Shown: positions 9,559 to 18,924, counted from the first letter of the stretch. The stretch is DNA of 64,000 bases from Gallionella sp. (GCA_028710565.1 JAQTTV010000018.1:1-64000); one strand, 5' to 3'. The notes: a model not told the origin generated them from the letters alone. Numbers and translations: made by a program.

Positions 9559-9559
9559 A

Positions 9560-10366
9560 TTAGCGATCTCCAAATATGCGTTTGAGAAAGCTCACTTTCC
9601 CAGTTGTGAAGCGCATCGGCACCGCTTCTCCGATGAAACGCGAAACCACATCTTTGTATGCTTCTGCCACATCGCTTTTTTGATGGATGGCAGGAACGCC
9701 AGAGTTGGAGGCAAAAAGTACGGACTCTGATTCTGGAATCACCCCAATTAAAGGGATGCGCAGCATGTCTTCAATGTCCTCCACCTTGAGCATTTCTTCG
9801 GCTTCGGCGCGTTTGGGACTGTAGCGGGTAATCAACAAATGCTCTTCAATGGGCGCGCGTCCTTCTACGGCACGTTTGGATTTTGCCGCCATGATGCCGA
9901 GGATGCGATCCGAGTCGCGTACTGAAGAGACTTCTGGATTGGTGACAACCAGCGCGTGATCGGCAAAATACATCGCCATAAATGCACCTGATTCAATACC
10001 CGCAGGGGAGTCGCAGATGATGTAATCGAAACTTTCGCGCAATTCGTTCAGAATGCGTTCCACACCTTCCAAATTCAATGCATCTTTGTCGCGTGTTTGC
10101 GAAGCCGCCAAAATGTAGAGATGCTCGCAATTCTTGTCTTTAATCAAGGCTTGATGCAGCGTGGCTTCGCCGTTAATCACATCAATAATGTCATATACCA
10201 CGCGTCGTTCGCAGCCCATGATAAGGTCAAGATTGCGTAGCCCTACGTCGAAATCAATAACGACTGTTTTGTGACCGCGTAATGCGAGACCGCTGGAAAA
10301 GTTCGCGCTGGTCGTGGTTTTGCCCACGCCGCCTTTTCCTGATGTAACAACAATAATTTTAGACAC
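9560..10366 (-). CDS. minD: Septum site-determining ATPase MinD
   Basis: A 268-residue deviant-Walker ParA/MinD ATPase that recruits MinC to the membrane and is released by MinE. Seen: KGGVGKTTT deviant Walker A near residues 11-18, VIDFDVGLRNLDLIMG, YIICDSPAGIESGA, and the C-terminal amphipathic membrane-targeting helix FLKRIFGDR. Length matches the family. It lies between minC and minE with almost no gap to minE and 88 bp to minC. Confidence 0.97.
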   Translation of the reverse strand: MSKIIVVTSGKGGVGKTTTSANFSSGLALRGHKTVVIDFDVGLRNLDLIMGCERRVVYDIIDVINGEATLHQALIKDKNCEHLYILAASQTRDKDALNLEGVERILNELRESFDYIICDSPAGIESGAFMAMYFADHALVVTNPEVSSVRDSDRILGIMAAKSKRAVEGRAPIEEHLLITRYSPKRAEAEEMLKVEDIEDMLRIPLIGVIPESESVLFASNSGVPAIHQKSDVAEAYKDVVSRFIGEAVPMRFTTGKVSFLKRIFGDR

Positions 10367-10454
10367 GTAATGTATTCCTGAAAGCTAAGTTGGCGTGCAT
10401 TTTACGCTGAAGTGCGGCATTGTTTGCATCTGTTTCAAAGAGGATGGCAGGGGT

Positions 10455-11147
10455 TTAGTAGCTTTGTATAACGAGGCGAGCTTCATCTAAATATACCTGC
10501 ACAGGATGATTGCGTACATTTTGGGGAATACCTTCTTCAAACATTTGAAAGCACCCCGCGATGGAGAGTAATTCAGCTTCTAAACTTTGCACAAAAATGC
10601 GCGCACCTTGGTTGCCCTGTGCGCCTGCCATGGCGCGACCACGTAGGGGAGCATAGACGTGAATATCCCCATCCGCAATCAGTTCAGCTCCTGCATTCAC
10701 AATTGCCAGTACCACGAGATCGGTATTTTCAGCATAAATTTTTTGTCCTGCGCGCACGGGTTTATCTATGACCAATGGAGGGAGGGGCTGGGCGGGCGAG
10801 GGGTCTGGAAAAGCCGTGGCATTGCGCAAAGGGGTGTCAGGAAACAAGCTTAACCCTGCTTGTGTGGCGGCGGCTTGCTGTTCAGCAGAACCCCCCAGCA
10901 CGCCGATGAGCCGCATCCCATGTTCCCACATCAGGGTGGTTAATGCGGCAAAATCAAATTTTGTTGGGCTATTCCCTACGGCTGATAATCCCAGTACTAC
11001 AGGGGTATGTGAGAAAAAATCGGGGGTTTGGCTGAGGCGTGACGCTAATTGGCGTTTAATTTGAGCCATGTTGTTGCTATGTACGTGGATCACCCATAAA
11101 GGGAGATTGGCAATTTTAATTTTGAACGCGGGTTCTGCGAGAGTCAT
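10455..11147 (-). CDS. minC: Septum site-determining protein MinC
   Basis: A 230-residue inhibitor of FtsZ ring assembly. The N-terminal FtsZ-binding domain (KIKIANLPLWVIHVHS...) is joined by a proline-rich linker (FPDPSPAQPLPPLV) to the C-terminal MinD-binding right-handed beta-helix with the signature RAGQKIYAENTDLVVLAIVNAGAELIADGDIHVY.PLRGRAMAG. The ATG has AGAAG upstream. It is first gene of minCDE. No promoter was picked in the 120-bp gap that separates it from the beta-helix gene. Confidence 0.94.
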   Translation of the reverse strand: MTLAEPAFKIKIANLPLWVIHVHSNNMAQIKRQLASRLSQTPDFFSHTPVVLGLSAVGNSPTKFDFAALTTLMWEHGMRLIGVLGGSAEQQAAATQAGLSLFPDTPLRNATAFPDPSPAQPLPPLVIDKPVRAGQKIYAENTDLVVLAIVNAGAELIADGDIHVYAPLRGRAMAGAQGNQGARIFVQSLEAELLSIAGCFQMFEEGIPQNVRNHPVQVYLDEARLVIQSY

Positions 11148-11267
11148 GGTTGTCTTCTAGTGCGCCGAGCATGAGTACACGACGTTAAGTCGCATTAAGG
11201 TCAGTAAGGCGAGGAATTGTAACGAGTGCATGCTCGGTTTACAATGCTTTGTTGATAGTGAAGGTGT

Positions 11268-13148
11268 TTAATTGACTAAATTGTTCGCTATCACTGTGTT
11301 GATTGCGCTTGTGTCCAAGTTGTAATAATTGCTTGAATTCCAGTTCTTGCTGGCAATTACGTTGCCAATAATCGCCAGCCAATTACTTTTTCTTGAAATT
11401 AAAAATTTGCCATCATTCGTTCCCGTATCTCCAAGGACATTGCCAGAAATGTTTGCATAAGTTACGCCGTTTAATCCTATGGTTTCAATGCTAACACCAG
11501 AAGCCGCAGACGAGTTTCCGCCTAAAGTATTATCTGTGATGGATACGTGGGACGATGAAGAAATGACAGCAAATTGATTGAAGTGCTGTGTGCTATTCCC
11601 CGAAATGGCGATGCGCTCTGAGTCCGCAATGGATAGGAGTGGGTAGTTTTTCATCTGGCTAAAACTATTCCCAACGATAGTCACCTGAGCCGCATCATGA
11701 ATGTCGATGAATGCCGATAGCGTGCCATTGCCATAATAAGGATCAAATTGGTTGCCAGTGATTGAAACACCACTCATTTTGTTTGCTGCTGTCCCTGCGC
11801 TAGACATATAAATACCCGTTCCTAAGGAGTAATAATTGTTTGCGCCAATTAAAGTTTGGTGTGAGACATGATTGCCTGTAATTGTTAACCCCTTTTGAAC
11901 GGATTCATCTAGGTTGCTATTGCCCCTTACATGAATGCCTGCAAAGTCATTTCTGTAGCCTTTTGTGGCGGCAGTTAATCCTTGGGTGTAAATCATATTT
12001 CCCGTGACGGTAACGCCTGCGGCGTGTTCCAGATAAATACCCGCGCTCTTATATAGCCCTGATCCATAGTTTTTAGCACCCACTGCGCGTCCATATTTAG
12101 GATCCTCATCGAACTGCGTCATGCCCTTTTCCACGTTAATTATATTGTTGGCGATTACTACACCATAACTGCGCCCAGGTGATTCACCTAATCGCACGGA
12201 TATGCCCACTTTGCAGGATATGACGGTATTACCTATTACTTTTGTACCGTCAGAATCGTTTTTTACATCAATCCCGTAGAAGTGGCCATGTACATGATTC
12301 CCTGTTAATGTCGCAAAGCGCTGTCCGCTATCGGCCCCCATGCCTTGTGCGATACCAAATATCAATGTTCTAGTCGGATCATCTTTGGCGTAATTAAAAG
12401 CTTTACTATTTTTGATCGTATTCTTATCTCCAGATCCATATAGGAAAATGTCCCCATCGCCACAAGATACGTAAGAAACACAGGAATCAATGGTGTTTTC
12501 TGTGCCTGAATAGATCGCAAAATGAGATCCTGATACTTTGAAGTTGACTAAATCTAGCTCTGAAAGATTATTTAGCATCACGCTGTTGCGGCAATTGTAA
12601 AAGTGTACGCCAGCACGCATCGAAATCGTATGGATGCGCTCTACGAGCGAATCCGAACTGTTGTTAAACGCAACACCAGCTCCAGTAAACAAATGTTTTG
12701 CGGTTCGTGCTGCGTTTGTGCCAAGGATAGTCATGTCACTAATATGTACACTATTAGCACCATTGACTAGAAATGCAGTTGCATAAGATGTATCACCCTC
12801 ATCAATTTCAAACTTAGCCCCATTGCCGTGAATAATGACGGAAGACGTGATGATTACTGCGTAAAAGTTTTGGTTTACACTGTCATATGAGGTGATGCCT
12901 CCTTGTCTTGATAATAGATATGCGCCAGATCCTCGCTCGAACTCAAGGGGGAGTCCCTTTTTTTGTGCAAAGTTCACGGCGGTTTGAATTGCGGTTGTGT
13001 CGTCTATGTTATCCCCAGACGTAGCCCCAAAGTCGGCAACGTTGACAGAGTGTATATTGCCAGCAGTGGGGTTGGTGGTATCAATCGCAGCAAAGGGAGC
13101 GGTTGAATATAAAATCAGTAGAAAGATATATTGCGAAAGCTGTTTCAT
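11268..13148 (-). CDS. Secreted right-handed beta-helix protein, pectate-lyase-3-like
   Basis: A 626-residue exported protein if translation starts at MKQLSQYIFLLILYSTAPFAA, a plausible signal peptide; the track's start nine codons upstream would bury it. After the signal peptide comes VADFGATSGDNIDDTTAIQTAV, the hallmark opening of Pectate_lyase_3/GH28-type beta-helices. It is followed by many ~22-residue rungs of the form 'ITGNxxxxxxxG' typical of PbH1 repeats (e.g. VTGNMIY, ITGNHVS, ISGNVLG). No catalytic residues can be named. Its position divergent from the polysaccharide export operon suggests a lyase, epimerase or binding protein acting on the polysaccharide, an inference from context. 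It ends SAINTVIANNLVN. Confidence 0.7.
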   Translation of the reverse strand: MKQLSQYIFLLILYSTAPFAAIDTTNPTAGNIHSVNVADFGATSGDNIDDTTAIQTAVNFAQKKGLPLEFERGSGAYLLSRQGGITSYDSVNQNFYAVIITSSVIIHGNGAKFEIDEGDTSYATAFLVNGANSVHISDMTILGTNAARTAKHLFTGAGVAFNNSSDSLVERIHTISMRAGVHFYNCRNSVMLNNLSELDLVNFKVSGSHFAIYSGTENTIDSCVSYVSCGDGDIFLYGSGDKNTIKNSKAFNYAKDDPTRTLIFGIAQGMGADSGQRFATLTGNHVHGHFYGIDVKNDSDGTKVIGNTVISCKVGISVRLGESPGRSYGVVIANNIINVEKGMTQFDEDPKYGRAVGAKNYGSGLYKSAGIYLEHAAGVTVTGNMIYTQGLTAATKGYRNDFAGIHVRGNSNLDESVQKGLTITGNHVSHQTLIGANNYYSLGTGIYMSSAGTAANKMSGVSITGNQFDPYYGNGTLSAFIDIHDAAQVTIVGNSFSQMKNYPLLSIADSERIAISGNSTQHFNQFAVISSSSHVSITDNTLGGNSSAASGVSIETIGLNGVTYANISGNVLGDTGTNDGKFLISRKSNWLAIIGNVIASKNWNSSNYYNLDTSAINTVIANNLVN

Positions 13149-13437
13149 GGTGAGTCCAATTCTAAATGTTGTCACATTGTGAACGAAGAAGTGGTTATTG
13201 AGTGTTGAATCATTGAGAATGAATTAGTCGTATAAATATGAATCCATCAAGCCGCCACCGTTATGATTTCAGAGAATAACAAAAATTTAACAGGGAGGAG
13301 AGAATATTGTTTAATAAGCGTTTTGCTATGGATGGTGACCTTGGGTGGTGGTGGTGGTATAATTGAAAATATATCTATGTGTCGGCTCTGGATGTCTCTA
13401 AGCGGTCGGAGTGGTGTCTCTTTCAGGGGCAGGAGTG
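13149..13437. other. Divergent intergenic region controlling the polysaccharide locus
   Basis: A 289-bp region between the beta-helix gene (minus) and the export gene (plus). It contains a good sigma-70-like promoter facing right and a (GGT)n-like stretch (GGTGGTGGTGGT) just upstream of its -10. The short ORF over it looks like a shadow. Confidence 0.5.
13335..13363 (+). promoter_or_regulatory. Candidate sigma-70 promoter of the polysaccharide operon
   Basis: GTGACC (four of six matches to TTGACA), a 17-bp spacer and a perfect TATAAT. The -10 ends about 75 bp before the chosen start of the export gene. Confidence 0.5.
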
Positions 13438-16400
13438 ATGGTTCAAAGTTTAAGGAGTGTTGGAGTGAGTTTTTTACGAGGCGGTAAGATTAAGTTGAGT
13501 GTTTGTCTGCAAAAGTTACGTATTGTTGCCTTATATTTGATGCTGATATCGGTATCGACAGTGGTGAGTGCTGAGTCGGCTAAAACGCCTGATCAAGACG
13601 TGCAGCGTAAGGTCGCTAAAAGTGGTGATCAACCATCTGCGCCAGTGGGCGGGGCTCCGCTGCCCTTCACTCCTGAGCAGGTGCAAACTTTAAGTCAGAT
13701 CGCTGGTGCGAAGAGTAGTGGTTCAACTGAAACGCCTACTGCTGTTGTGGTGGAAGCTCCTACTGTTGTCAAGGCTCGACAAGTAGAAAGTGGGCGTTTG
13801 GAAGCTGCACCAGCAAGTGCTGATGCGCAAAAAGCGGTCGTTGAAGTAGAAAAGTCTCCCGCTGTAGATGTTCCTCTTGCGGTTACTGCATCGCAAAAAA
13901 CGGCAGACAGTCAGGCGGTGCATCGTTCTTTTGAAGATTTCTTGCGTGAAGCAAAGCCAATGGCTGTAAGTGCGGAAGGGTTGCAGCAGTTTGGCTATGA
14001 TTTATTTGCGACTGAGCCGAGTAGTTTTGCTCCTGTTACAAATGTGCCTGTTCCGCCAGAGTATGTGTTAGGTCCAGGCGATGAAGTCAAAGTGCAGTTA
14101 TTTGGTAAAGATAATAAGGACTTGGTATTGGTCATTGATAGAGAGGGTTCTGTCGCATTTCCGCAAGTCGGTCCAATTACTTTGGCTGGGCTGAGTTTTG
14201 GACAAGCTAAAACGATGCTGTCCGAAATGATTGCCCAAAAGATGATAGGCAATACTGCAAGTATTACGATGGGACAGTTGCGCTCCATTAGGGTTTTTGC
14301 GCTGGGTGATGTGTTTCGTCCTGGGTCCTATACTGTGAGCGGATTGGCTACTTTATCTCACGCCTTGTTCTCATCAGGTGGGGTTAAGAAAATGGGATCA
14401 CTGCGTAATATTCAACTTAAACGCAGTGGGAAGCCTGTTGTTACACTTGATTTGTATGATTTCTTGTTGCGTGGTGACACCAGTAAAGATAGTCGGTTGT
14501 TGCCAGGCGATGTTGTGTTTGTCCCACCTCTTGGATCTACTGTTTCAATAGCGGGTCAAGTTGCTCGCCCTGCTATTTATGAGATTAGGAATGAAAGAAC
14601 GGTAAAGGATATTCTGAAAGTTGCTGGTGGGTTGATGCCCAATGCGTACTTAGACCGCGCCCTGATTGAACGTTTGGACGGAAAAGGTGCTAAGAAGATC
14701 GTTAACATTAGTCTCACTGGTGTGGGTTTGCTTGCGCCCATACAAAATGGTGATGTGATTAAGGTTTTTTCTGGAACCGAGTTTGAAACGAATCAAGTGT
14801 TGTTAATTGGTAATGTGAAACGTCCTGGTACCCATGCCTGGGAAAAGGACATGCGCGTTTCTTCAGTGGTTCGATCCATGGATGATTTGTTGCCTGAGAC
14901 TTTTGTTGATTATGGCATCATTGAAAGAGAAGCCCCTGGAAATAGAGAGCCTATGTTGGTGCGCTTTCGTTTGAGTGAGGTCTTGTCAGAAGGTGGAAAA
15001 AATAGCGCGGCTGATTTGGCACTGCAACCCCGCGATAAAGTGTATATTTTCAAGCGTGCTAATTTCCGTCAACAGCCGACAGTGAGCATCTCTGGTAGTG
15101 TGCAAACTCCAGGTAGTTACGAGTTTAAACGTAATATGCATTTGGCAGATTTGGTTCTGGCAGCGGGTGGCGTGCTGCGTGAAACAGATATGGGAATGGT
15201 CGAGATTTATCGAACTGATTCAGAAAGCAAAAAAGTAAATTTGCTCAAGGTGAGCTTAGAGCGTGCAATGGCAGCTGATATGGGTTCTGATGTGATTTTG
15301 CAAGATCTAGATCGTGTTGTTATTCATTCAGTATTTGAGACCAAGTTGCGTGACACCGTTTCAATTGCTGGGCAAGTGCATAAGCCAACAACGGTGGAGC
15401 TTACTCAAGGTATGCGAGTGTCAGATTTGGTTTTTGCGGGTGGTAGTGTGACAGAATTTGCCTTTCTTAAAAAGGCTACGTTGACTCGATATGCCATGGA
15501 AAATGGTGAAAAGCGTATATCCAAATATGTGAGTATTAATTTGTCCGCTGCATTAAAGGGCGATGAGGTGGCTAATTTGCTATTGGAGCCATATGATTCG
15601 CTGTTTATAACACGTGTCAATGATGAACCTAATACACGCACTGTAGCGATTTCGGGGGAGGTGATAAAGCCAGTACCTTCTATGGTTTTCGTTGATGGTA
15701 TGCGGATAACTGATCTTGTATTTGCAGGGGGAGGGCTGACGGAGTTTGCTTTCCTTAAAACGGCTAGACTAACACGCTATTCATATGAGAATGGTGAAAA
15801 ACGTTCTCCTCAGTATATCAATATTGATCTTTCAGCTGCTCTAAAAGGTGATGAGTCGGCAAATATTATGATCCAACCTTATGATTTATTGTATATAAAT
15901 CGTATCAATGATGAACCCAATACGCGGGATATTGTATCAGTAGGTGGTGAGGTTTATCACCCTGCCTCTGTGCCATTAGTGCCAGGGATGCGGGTTTCAG
16001 ATTTGGTTTTTGCTGGGGGGGGCGTAACGGATTCAGTATATTTGGATAAATCCGAAATTACGCGTTATACCATCGAAAATGGTGAGCGTCGTGTTGCAGA
16101 GCATTTTGAAGTGAATCTTACTGCGGCACTGCGTGGTGATCAGGATGCTAATTTACTTTTAAAACCATATGATGTGCTCACTGTACGTCGTTTGGCAAAT
16201 TGGAAAAATATGGCAGACGTGACAATCGAAGGCGAAGTGCGACACCCTGGGAAATACCCAATAGAGGAGGGTGAGTTGCTGTCGTCATTGCTGGCTCGTG
16301 TAGGGGGTGCCACTTCACAGGCGTATATACCCGCTTTGGTCTTTACGCGTGAATCTATTCGGGTTGCGCAAGAAAAACAAATTAACGATTTGGTTCAACA

Positions 16401-16965
16401 CATGCAATCTCAATTAGCGGATATTGAAAATACTACTTCGCAGACTGATGATCCCTCGTTAAAAACACAGCGTGAGCATGGTGTTGAAGCGGCAAAGCGG
16501 GTGTTGGGTCAGTTAAAAGGAACAAAAGCGACGGGGCGTTTGGTCGTTCGTATTGATGACATCAACAACATTAAGGGAACGGAAATGGACTTGCACCTAC
16601 GTGCTGGTGACAGGTTAGTTATTCCACAAAAGCCTGATGATGTCGTCGTCGTTGGTGAGGTGTATAGCCAAAATGCCATATTGTTCGATTCTAGTTTCAG
16701 TCGTGACGACTATGTGGCTCAAGCTGGATTGACCCGCATGTCAGATAAAGACGAAATATATGTGGTACATGTCAATGGTCAAGTTGATCAAGGTAGTGGT
16801 GGGTTCTTCTTTTCAGGTGGAGGAATTGGGCCAGGAGATACAATTGTCGTTCCACCTGATCTACAACATATTGATTGGATAGATATTGCTTTGGATTGGT
16901 CACGTGCCATGATGCAAATTGGAACCACTATTGCAGCGGGTAAAGCGATTGGGATTTACAAATGA
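13438..16965 (+). CDS. Giant Wza-like polysaccharide export protein with multiple SLBB domains
   Basis: A 1175-residue outer-membrane or periplasmic export protein, about three times the length of Wza. The start is the ATG after AGGAG, giving a signal peptide (LRIVALYLMLISVSTVVSA). A low-complexity Val/Ala/Pro region (to ~190) is followed by the poly_export domain (PPEYVLGPGDEVKVQLFGKDNKDLVLVIDREG), then a long series of SLBB beta-grasp domains. Three of these (nt 15412-16275) repeat at exactly 96 residues each with the core 'GMRVSDLVFAGG.VTEFAFL'. A G8 tract lies in the third. The stop overlaps the wzz-like ATG (ATGA). It probably forms the export channel for the polysaccharide made by the genes that follow. 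Confidence 0.85.
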   Translation: MVQSLRSVGVSFLRGGKIKLSVCLQKLRIVALYLMLISVSTVVSAESAKTPDQDVQRKVAKSGDQPSAPVGGAPLPFTPEQVQTLSQIAGAKSSGSTETPTAVVVEAPTVVKARQVESGRLEAAPASADAQKAVVEVEKSPAVDVPLAVTASQKTADSQAVHRSFEDFLREAKPMAVSAEGLQQFGYDLFATEPSSFAPVTNVPVPPEYVLGPGDEVKVQLFGKDNKDLVLVIDREGSVAFPQVGPITLAGLSFGQAKTMLSEMIAQKMIGNTASITMGQLRSIRVFALGDVFRPGSYTVSGLATLSHALFSSGGVKKMGSLRNIQLKRSGKPVVTLDLYDFLLRGDTSKDSRLLPGDVVFVPPLGSTVSIAGQVARPAIYEIRNERTVKDILKVAGGLMPNAYLDRALIERLDGKGAKKIVNISLTGVGLLAPIQNGDVIKVFSGTEFETNQVLLIGNVKRPGTHAWEKDMRVSSVVRSMDDLLPETFVDYGIIEREAPGNREPMLVRFRLSEVLSEGGKNSAADLALQPRDKVYIFKRANFRQQPTVSISGSVQTPGSYEFKRNMHLADLVLAAGGVLRETDMGMVEIYRTDSESKKVNLLKVSLERAMAADMGSDVILQDLDRVVIHSVFETKLRDTVSIAGQVHKPTTVELTQGMRVSDLVFAGGSVTEFAFLKKATLTRYAMENGEKRISKYVSINLSAALKGDEVANLLLEPYDSLFITRVNDEPNTRTVAISGEVIKPVPSMVFVDGMRITDLVFAGGGLTEFAFLKTARLTRYSYENGEKRSPQYINIDLSAALKGDESANIMIQPYDLLYINRINDEPNTRDIVSVGGEVYHPASVPLVPGMRVSDLVFAGGGVTDSVYLDKSEITRYTIENGERRVAEHFEVNLTAALRGDQDANLLLKPYDVLTVRRLANWKNMADVTIEGEVRHPGKYPIEEGELLSSLLARVGGATSQAYIPALVFTRESIRVAQEKQINDLVQHMQSQLADIENTTSQTDDPSLKTQREHGVEAAKRVLGQLKGTKATGRLVVRIDDINNIKGTEMDLHLRAGDRLVIPQKPDDVVVVGEVYSQNAILFDSSFSRDDYVAQAGLTRMSDKDEIYVVHVNGQVDQGSGGFFFSGGGIGPGDTIVVPPDLQHIDWIDIALDWSRAMMQIGTTIAAGKAIGIYK
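15412..16275 (+). repeat. Three 288-bp tandem SLBB-coding units
   Basis: The units begin at 15412, 15700 and 15988, each at ATGCG and encoding M-R-(V/I)-(S/T)-DLVFAGG followed by a similar ~85-residue stretch (NGEKR....INLSAALKGDE.AN, RVNDEPNTR). The period is exactly 96 codons. Confidence 0.85.
16015..16022 (+). repeat. G8 homopolymer tract in the export gene
   Basis: GCTGGGGGGGGCGTA encodes AGGGV in the third SLBB unit. It is long enough for occasional slippage, and a one-base change would truncate the last ~300 residues. Confidence 0.6.
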
Positions 16966-17879
16966 GTCAGCATAAAGTTAATTCTATTCAACAGGATATT
17001 GATTCTGGCAAGGAAGTTGACTTGGTTGAAGTTTGGCTTGTGGTGGTAAAGAACAAAAAAATGATAGTTAAGTCATTTTTGGGAGCTATCATCCTTACTT
17101 CGATCATAAGTTTAATATTGCCCAATATTTATCATGCAGAGGTGCTTTTGGCACCCGTTAATGCTGATGGTGAGAAATCTGGTCTGAGTTCGGCACTCGG
17201 TGCTGCTGGTGGACTAGCTTCTATGGCTGGATTGTCGACGGGGGGGGGGAACACAGAAGAAAATCTAGCGGTCTTGCAGGCGCGAGAATTTCTGTGGCAG
17301 TTTGCAAGAACGATGAACTATATGCCTATTTTCTTTGAAAGTAAGTGGGATGCCAAAAATAAACGATGGGAAGATGATGACCCTAAAGAACAGCCTGGAC
17401 AGTGGGATGTTTATCGTTTTTTGATTAAAGATAAAAGACTGGAAGTTTCCCAGGATGTGAATACTAATTTAGTTACGGTAGCGGTTGAATGGAAGGATGC
17501 AGCGATTGCAGCTAAATTGGCAAATGACTTAGTGGAGCAGTTGAATCAGTATTTGGCTAAGCAAAGTATCGCTCGTTCTGAACGAAATCTCAAGTTCTTA
17601 AACGATGAGTTGGCGCATACTCAAGTTGAGGAGATGCGAAAAGTTCTGTTTGATATGATGGCAAGTGAACAAAAGAATGCAATGATGGCCAGTACACAAA
17701 AGAATGAATTTGCATTCAAAGTGCTTGATCCAGCTGCAGAGCCAGACAAGAAAATAAAACCTAAGCGACTGTTGATTGTATTGTTTTCATCCTTATTCAT
17801 CGGTGTGTTGTCTATCATTTATGCATTTATTAAAGAAGGACTTATTAAGCGAAGAGAGCTAAATGCTTCTTTGAGTTGA
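16962..17879 (+). CDS. Wzz-type polysaccharide chain-length regulator / co-polymerase
   Basis: A 305-residue inner-membrane protein with the Wzz topology: a short cytoplasmic N-terminus with VDLVEVWLVVVKNKK, TM1 (SFLGAIILTSIISLILP), a periplasmic domain with coiled coil (SERNLKFLNDELAHTQVEEMRKVLFDMMASEQ) and TM2 (LLIVLFSSLFIGVLSIIYAF). The Pro/Lys segment before TM2 (DPAAEPDKKIKPKR) is typical. There is no C-terminal tyrosine-kinase domain. The start overlaps the export gene stop by 4 bp. It carries a G10 tract in the early periplasmic part (STGGGN). It should set modal chain length with the Wzy polymerase encoded downstream. Confidence 0.85.
   Translation: MSQHKVNSIQQDIDSGKEVDLVEVWLVVVKNKKMIVKSFLGAIILTSIISLILPNIYHAEVLLAPVNADGEKSGLSSALGAAGGLASMAGLSTGGGNTEENLAVLQAREFLWQFARTMNYMPIFFESKWDAKNKRWEDDDPKEQPGQWDVYRFLIKDKRLEVSQDVNTNLVTVAVEWKDAAIAAKLANDLVEQLNQYLAKQSIARSERNLKFLNDELAHTQVEEMRKVLFDMMASEQKNAMMASTQKNEFAFKVLDPAAEPDKKIKPKRLLIVLFSSLFIGVLSIIYAFIKEGLIKRRELNASLS
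17240..17249 (+). repeat. G10 homopolymer tract in the wzz-like gene
   Basis: ACGGGGGGGGGGAAC encodes T-G-G-G-N. Ten consecutive G residues is the longest homopolymer I noticed in the window. Loss or gain of one base would frameshift the protein after ~95 residues. Confidence 0.8.
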
Positions 17880-18099
17880 TATTGACACACAATAAGATGC
17901 TAATGGCTAATCCAGTGAGATTATATGTGGTATCTGCGGATCATACCTTCTTTGCGCGCTAATTTACCCACAAATGTATCTGAGTTAAACGAGGTTTCTC
18001 GCACCTCTTTGATTATGTGAATCCAATAGTTAACAAGTTTTTTGGTTCATTTTGTAGGGCTTAGATCAGTAAATCATAACAAATTACATTGATATCATT

Positions 18100-18924
18100 A
18101 TGCATTCACAACCCAAAGATTTTTTTTCAAGGGCTTCATTTTTAAATGAGCTTGTCGAATTGGCAGTAAACGCAGGTCGAGCCATCATGGATGTTTACCA
18201 TGGCAGCAATATTGAAGTTACAGACAAGGCAGATGACTCGCCCTTAACGCAAGCTGATCTTGGATCTCATCGTGTGATCGTGGCTGGTTTACACAAACTA
18301 ACCCCAGATATACCCGTATTATCAGAAGAAGCCGCAACCATCGCATATGCTGATCGCCAAAATTGGGTACGTTTTTGGTTGATTGATCCGCTTGATGGCA
18401 CTAAGGAATTTATAAAGCGCAATGGTGAGTTTACTGTCAATATTGCGCTAATTGAAAATGGGATTCCAATTCTGGGAGTGGTTTATGCCCCTGCATTGGA
18501 TGTGTGTTATTACTCATCCCGAGGATTGGGGTCTTTTGTCATTCGAGGTCATGCAGCTGCACAACCAATTCATGCAAAACGCCCCGCCGTAGGAAAAATA
18601 CTTAAAGTTGTAGCGAGTAGATCACATCGTGATGTACGAACAGAGGCTTTGTTAGAGCAATTAGGTCGCTATGAGTGCGTTAGTATGGGTAGTTCACTGA
18701 AACTTTGTTTGGTAGCTGAAGGTGTCGCACATTTTTATCCCCGTCTTGCACCTACAATGGAATGGGATACTGCGGCTGCTCACGCGATAGTTAATGAGGC
18801 TGGTGGTGTTGTGTGTGACCTGAATCACATTGTATTACGATACAACAAAGAGGATATGCATAACCCAGAGTTTTTAGTCTTACCTGAAAGTGATAATCAA
18901 TTCTTAAAGTCTGCTCAGTATTGA
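18100..18924 (+). CDS. cysQ: 3'(2'),5'-bisphosphate nucleotidase CysQ
   Basis: A 274-residue Mg-dependent phosphatase of the inositol-monophosphatase fold. It hydrolyses PAP (the by-product of sulfotransferases) and PAPS to AMP and APS. Metal-site motifs are all visible: LSEEA, WLIDPLDGTKEFIKRNGEFTVNIALIENG, and MEWDTAAAHAIVNEAGG. Length is a little above the ~246 of E. coli. The position directly before cysD and cysNC, inside a polysaccharide locus with a sulfotransferase, suggests it recycles PAP formed during sugar sulfation. The 220 bp upstream hold no convincing promoter. Confidence 0.93.
   Translation: MHSQPKDFFSRASFLNELVELAVNAGRAIMDVYHGSNIEVTDKADDSPLTQADLGSHRVIVAGLHKLTPDIPVLSEEAATIAYADRQNWVRFWLIDPLDGTKEFIKRNGEFTVNIALIENGIPILGVVYAPALDVCYYSSRGLGSFVIRGHAAAQPIHAKRPAVGKILKVVASRSHRDVRTEALLEQLGRYECVSMGSSLKLCLVAEGVAHFYPRLAPTMEWDTAAAHAIVNEAGGVVCDLNHIVLRYNKEDMHNPEFLVLPESDNQFLKSAQY

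Noticed and set aside
13263-13487. 74-aa ORF upstream of the export gene
   Set aside because: It overlaps the promoter and the start of the real gene in another frame, and has low-complexity GGGGG content.
17882-17887. TTGACA downstream of the wzz-like gene as a cysQ promoter
   Set aside because: No -10 hexamer at 16-18 bp, and it lies over 200 bp from cysQ.
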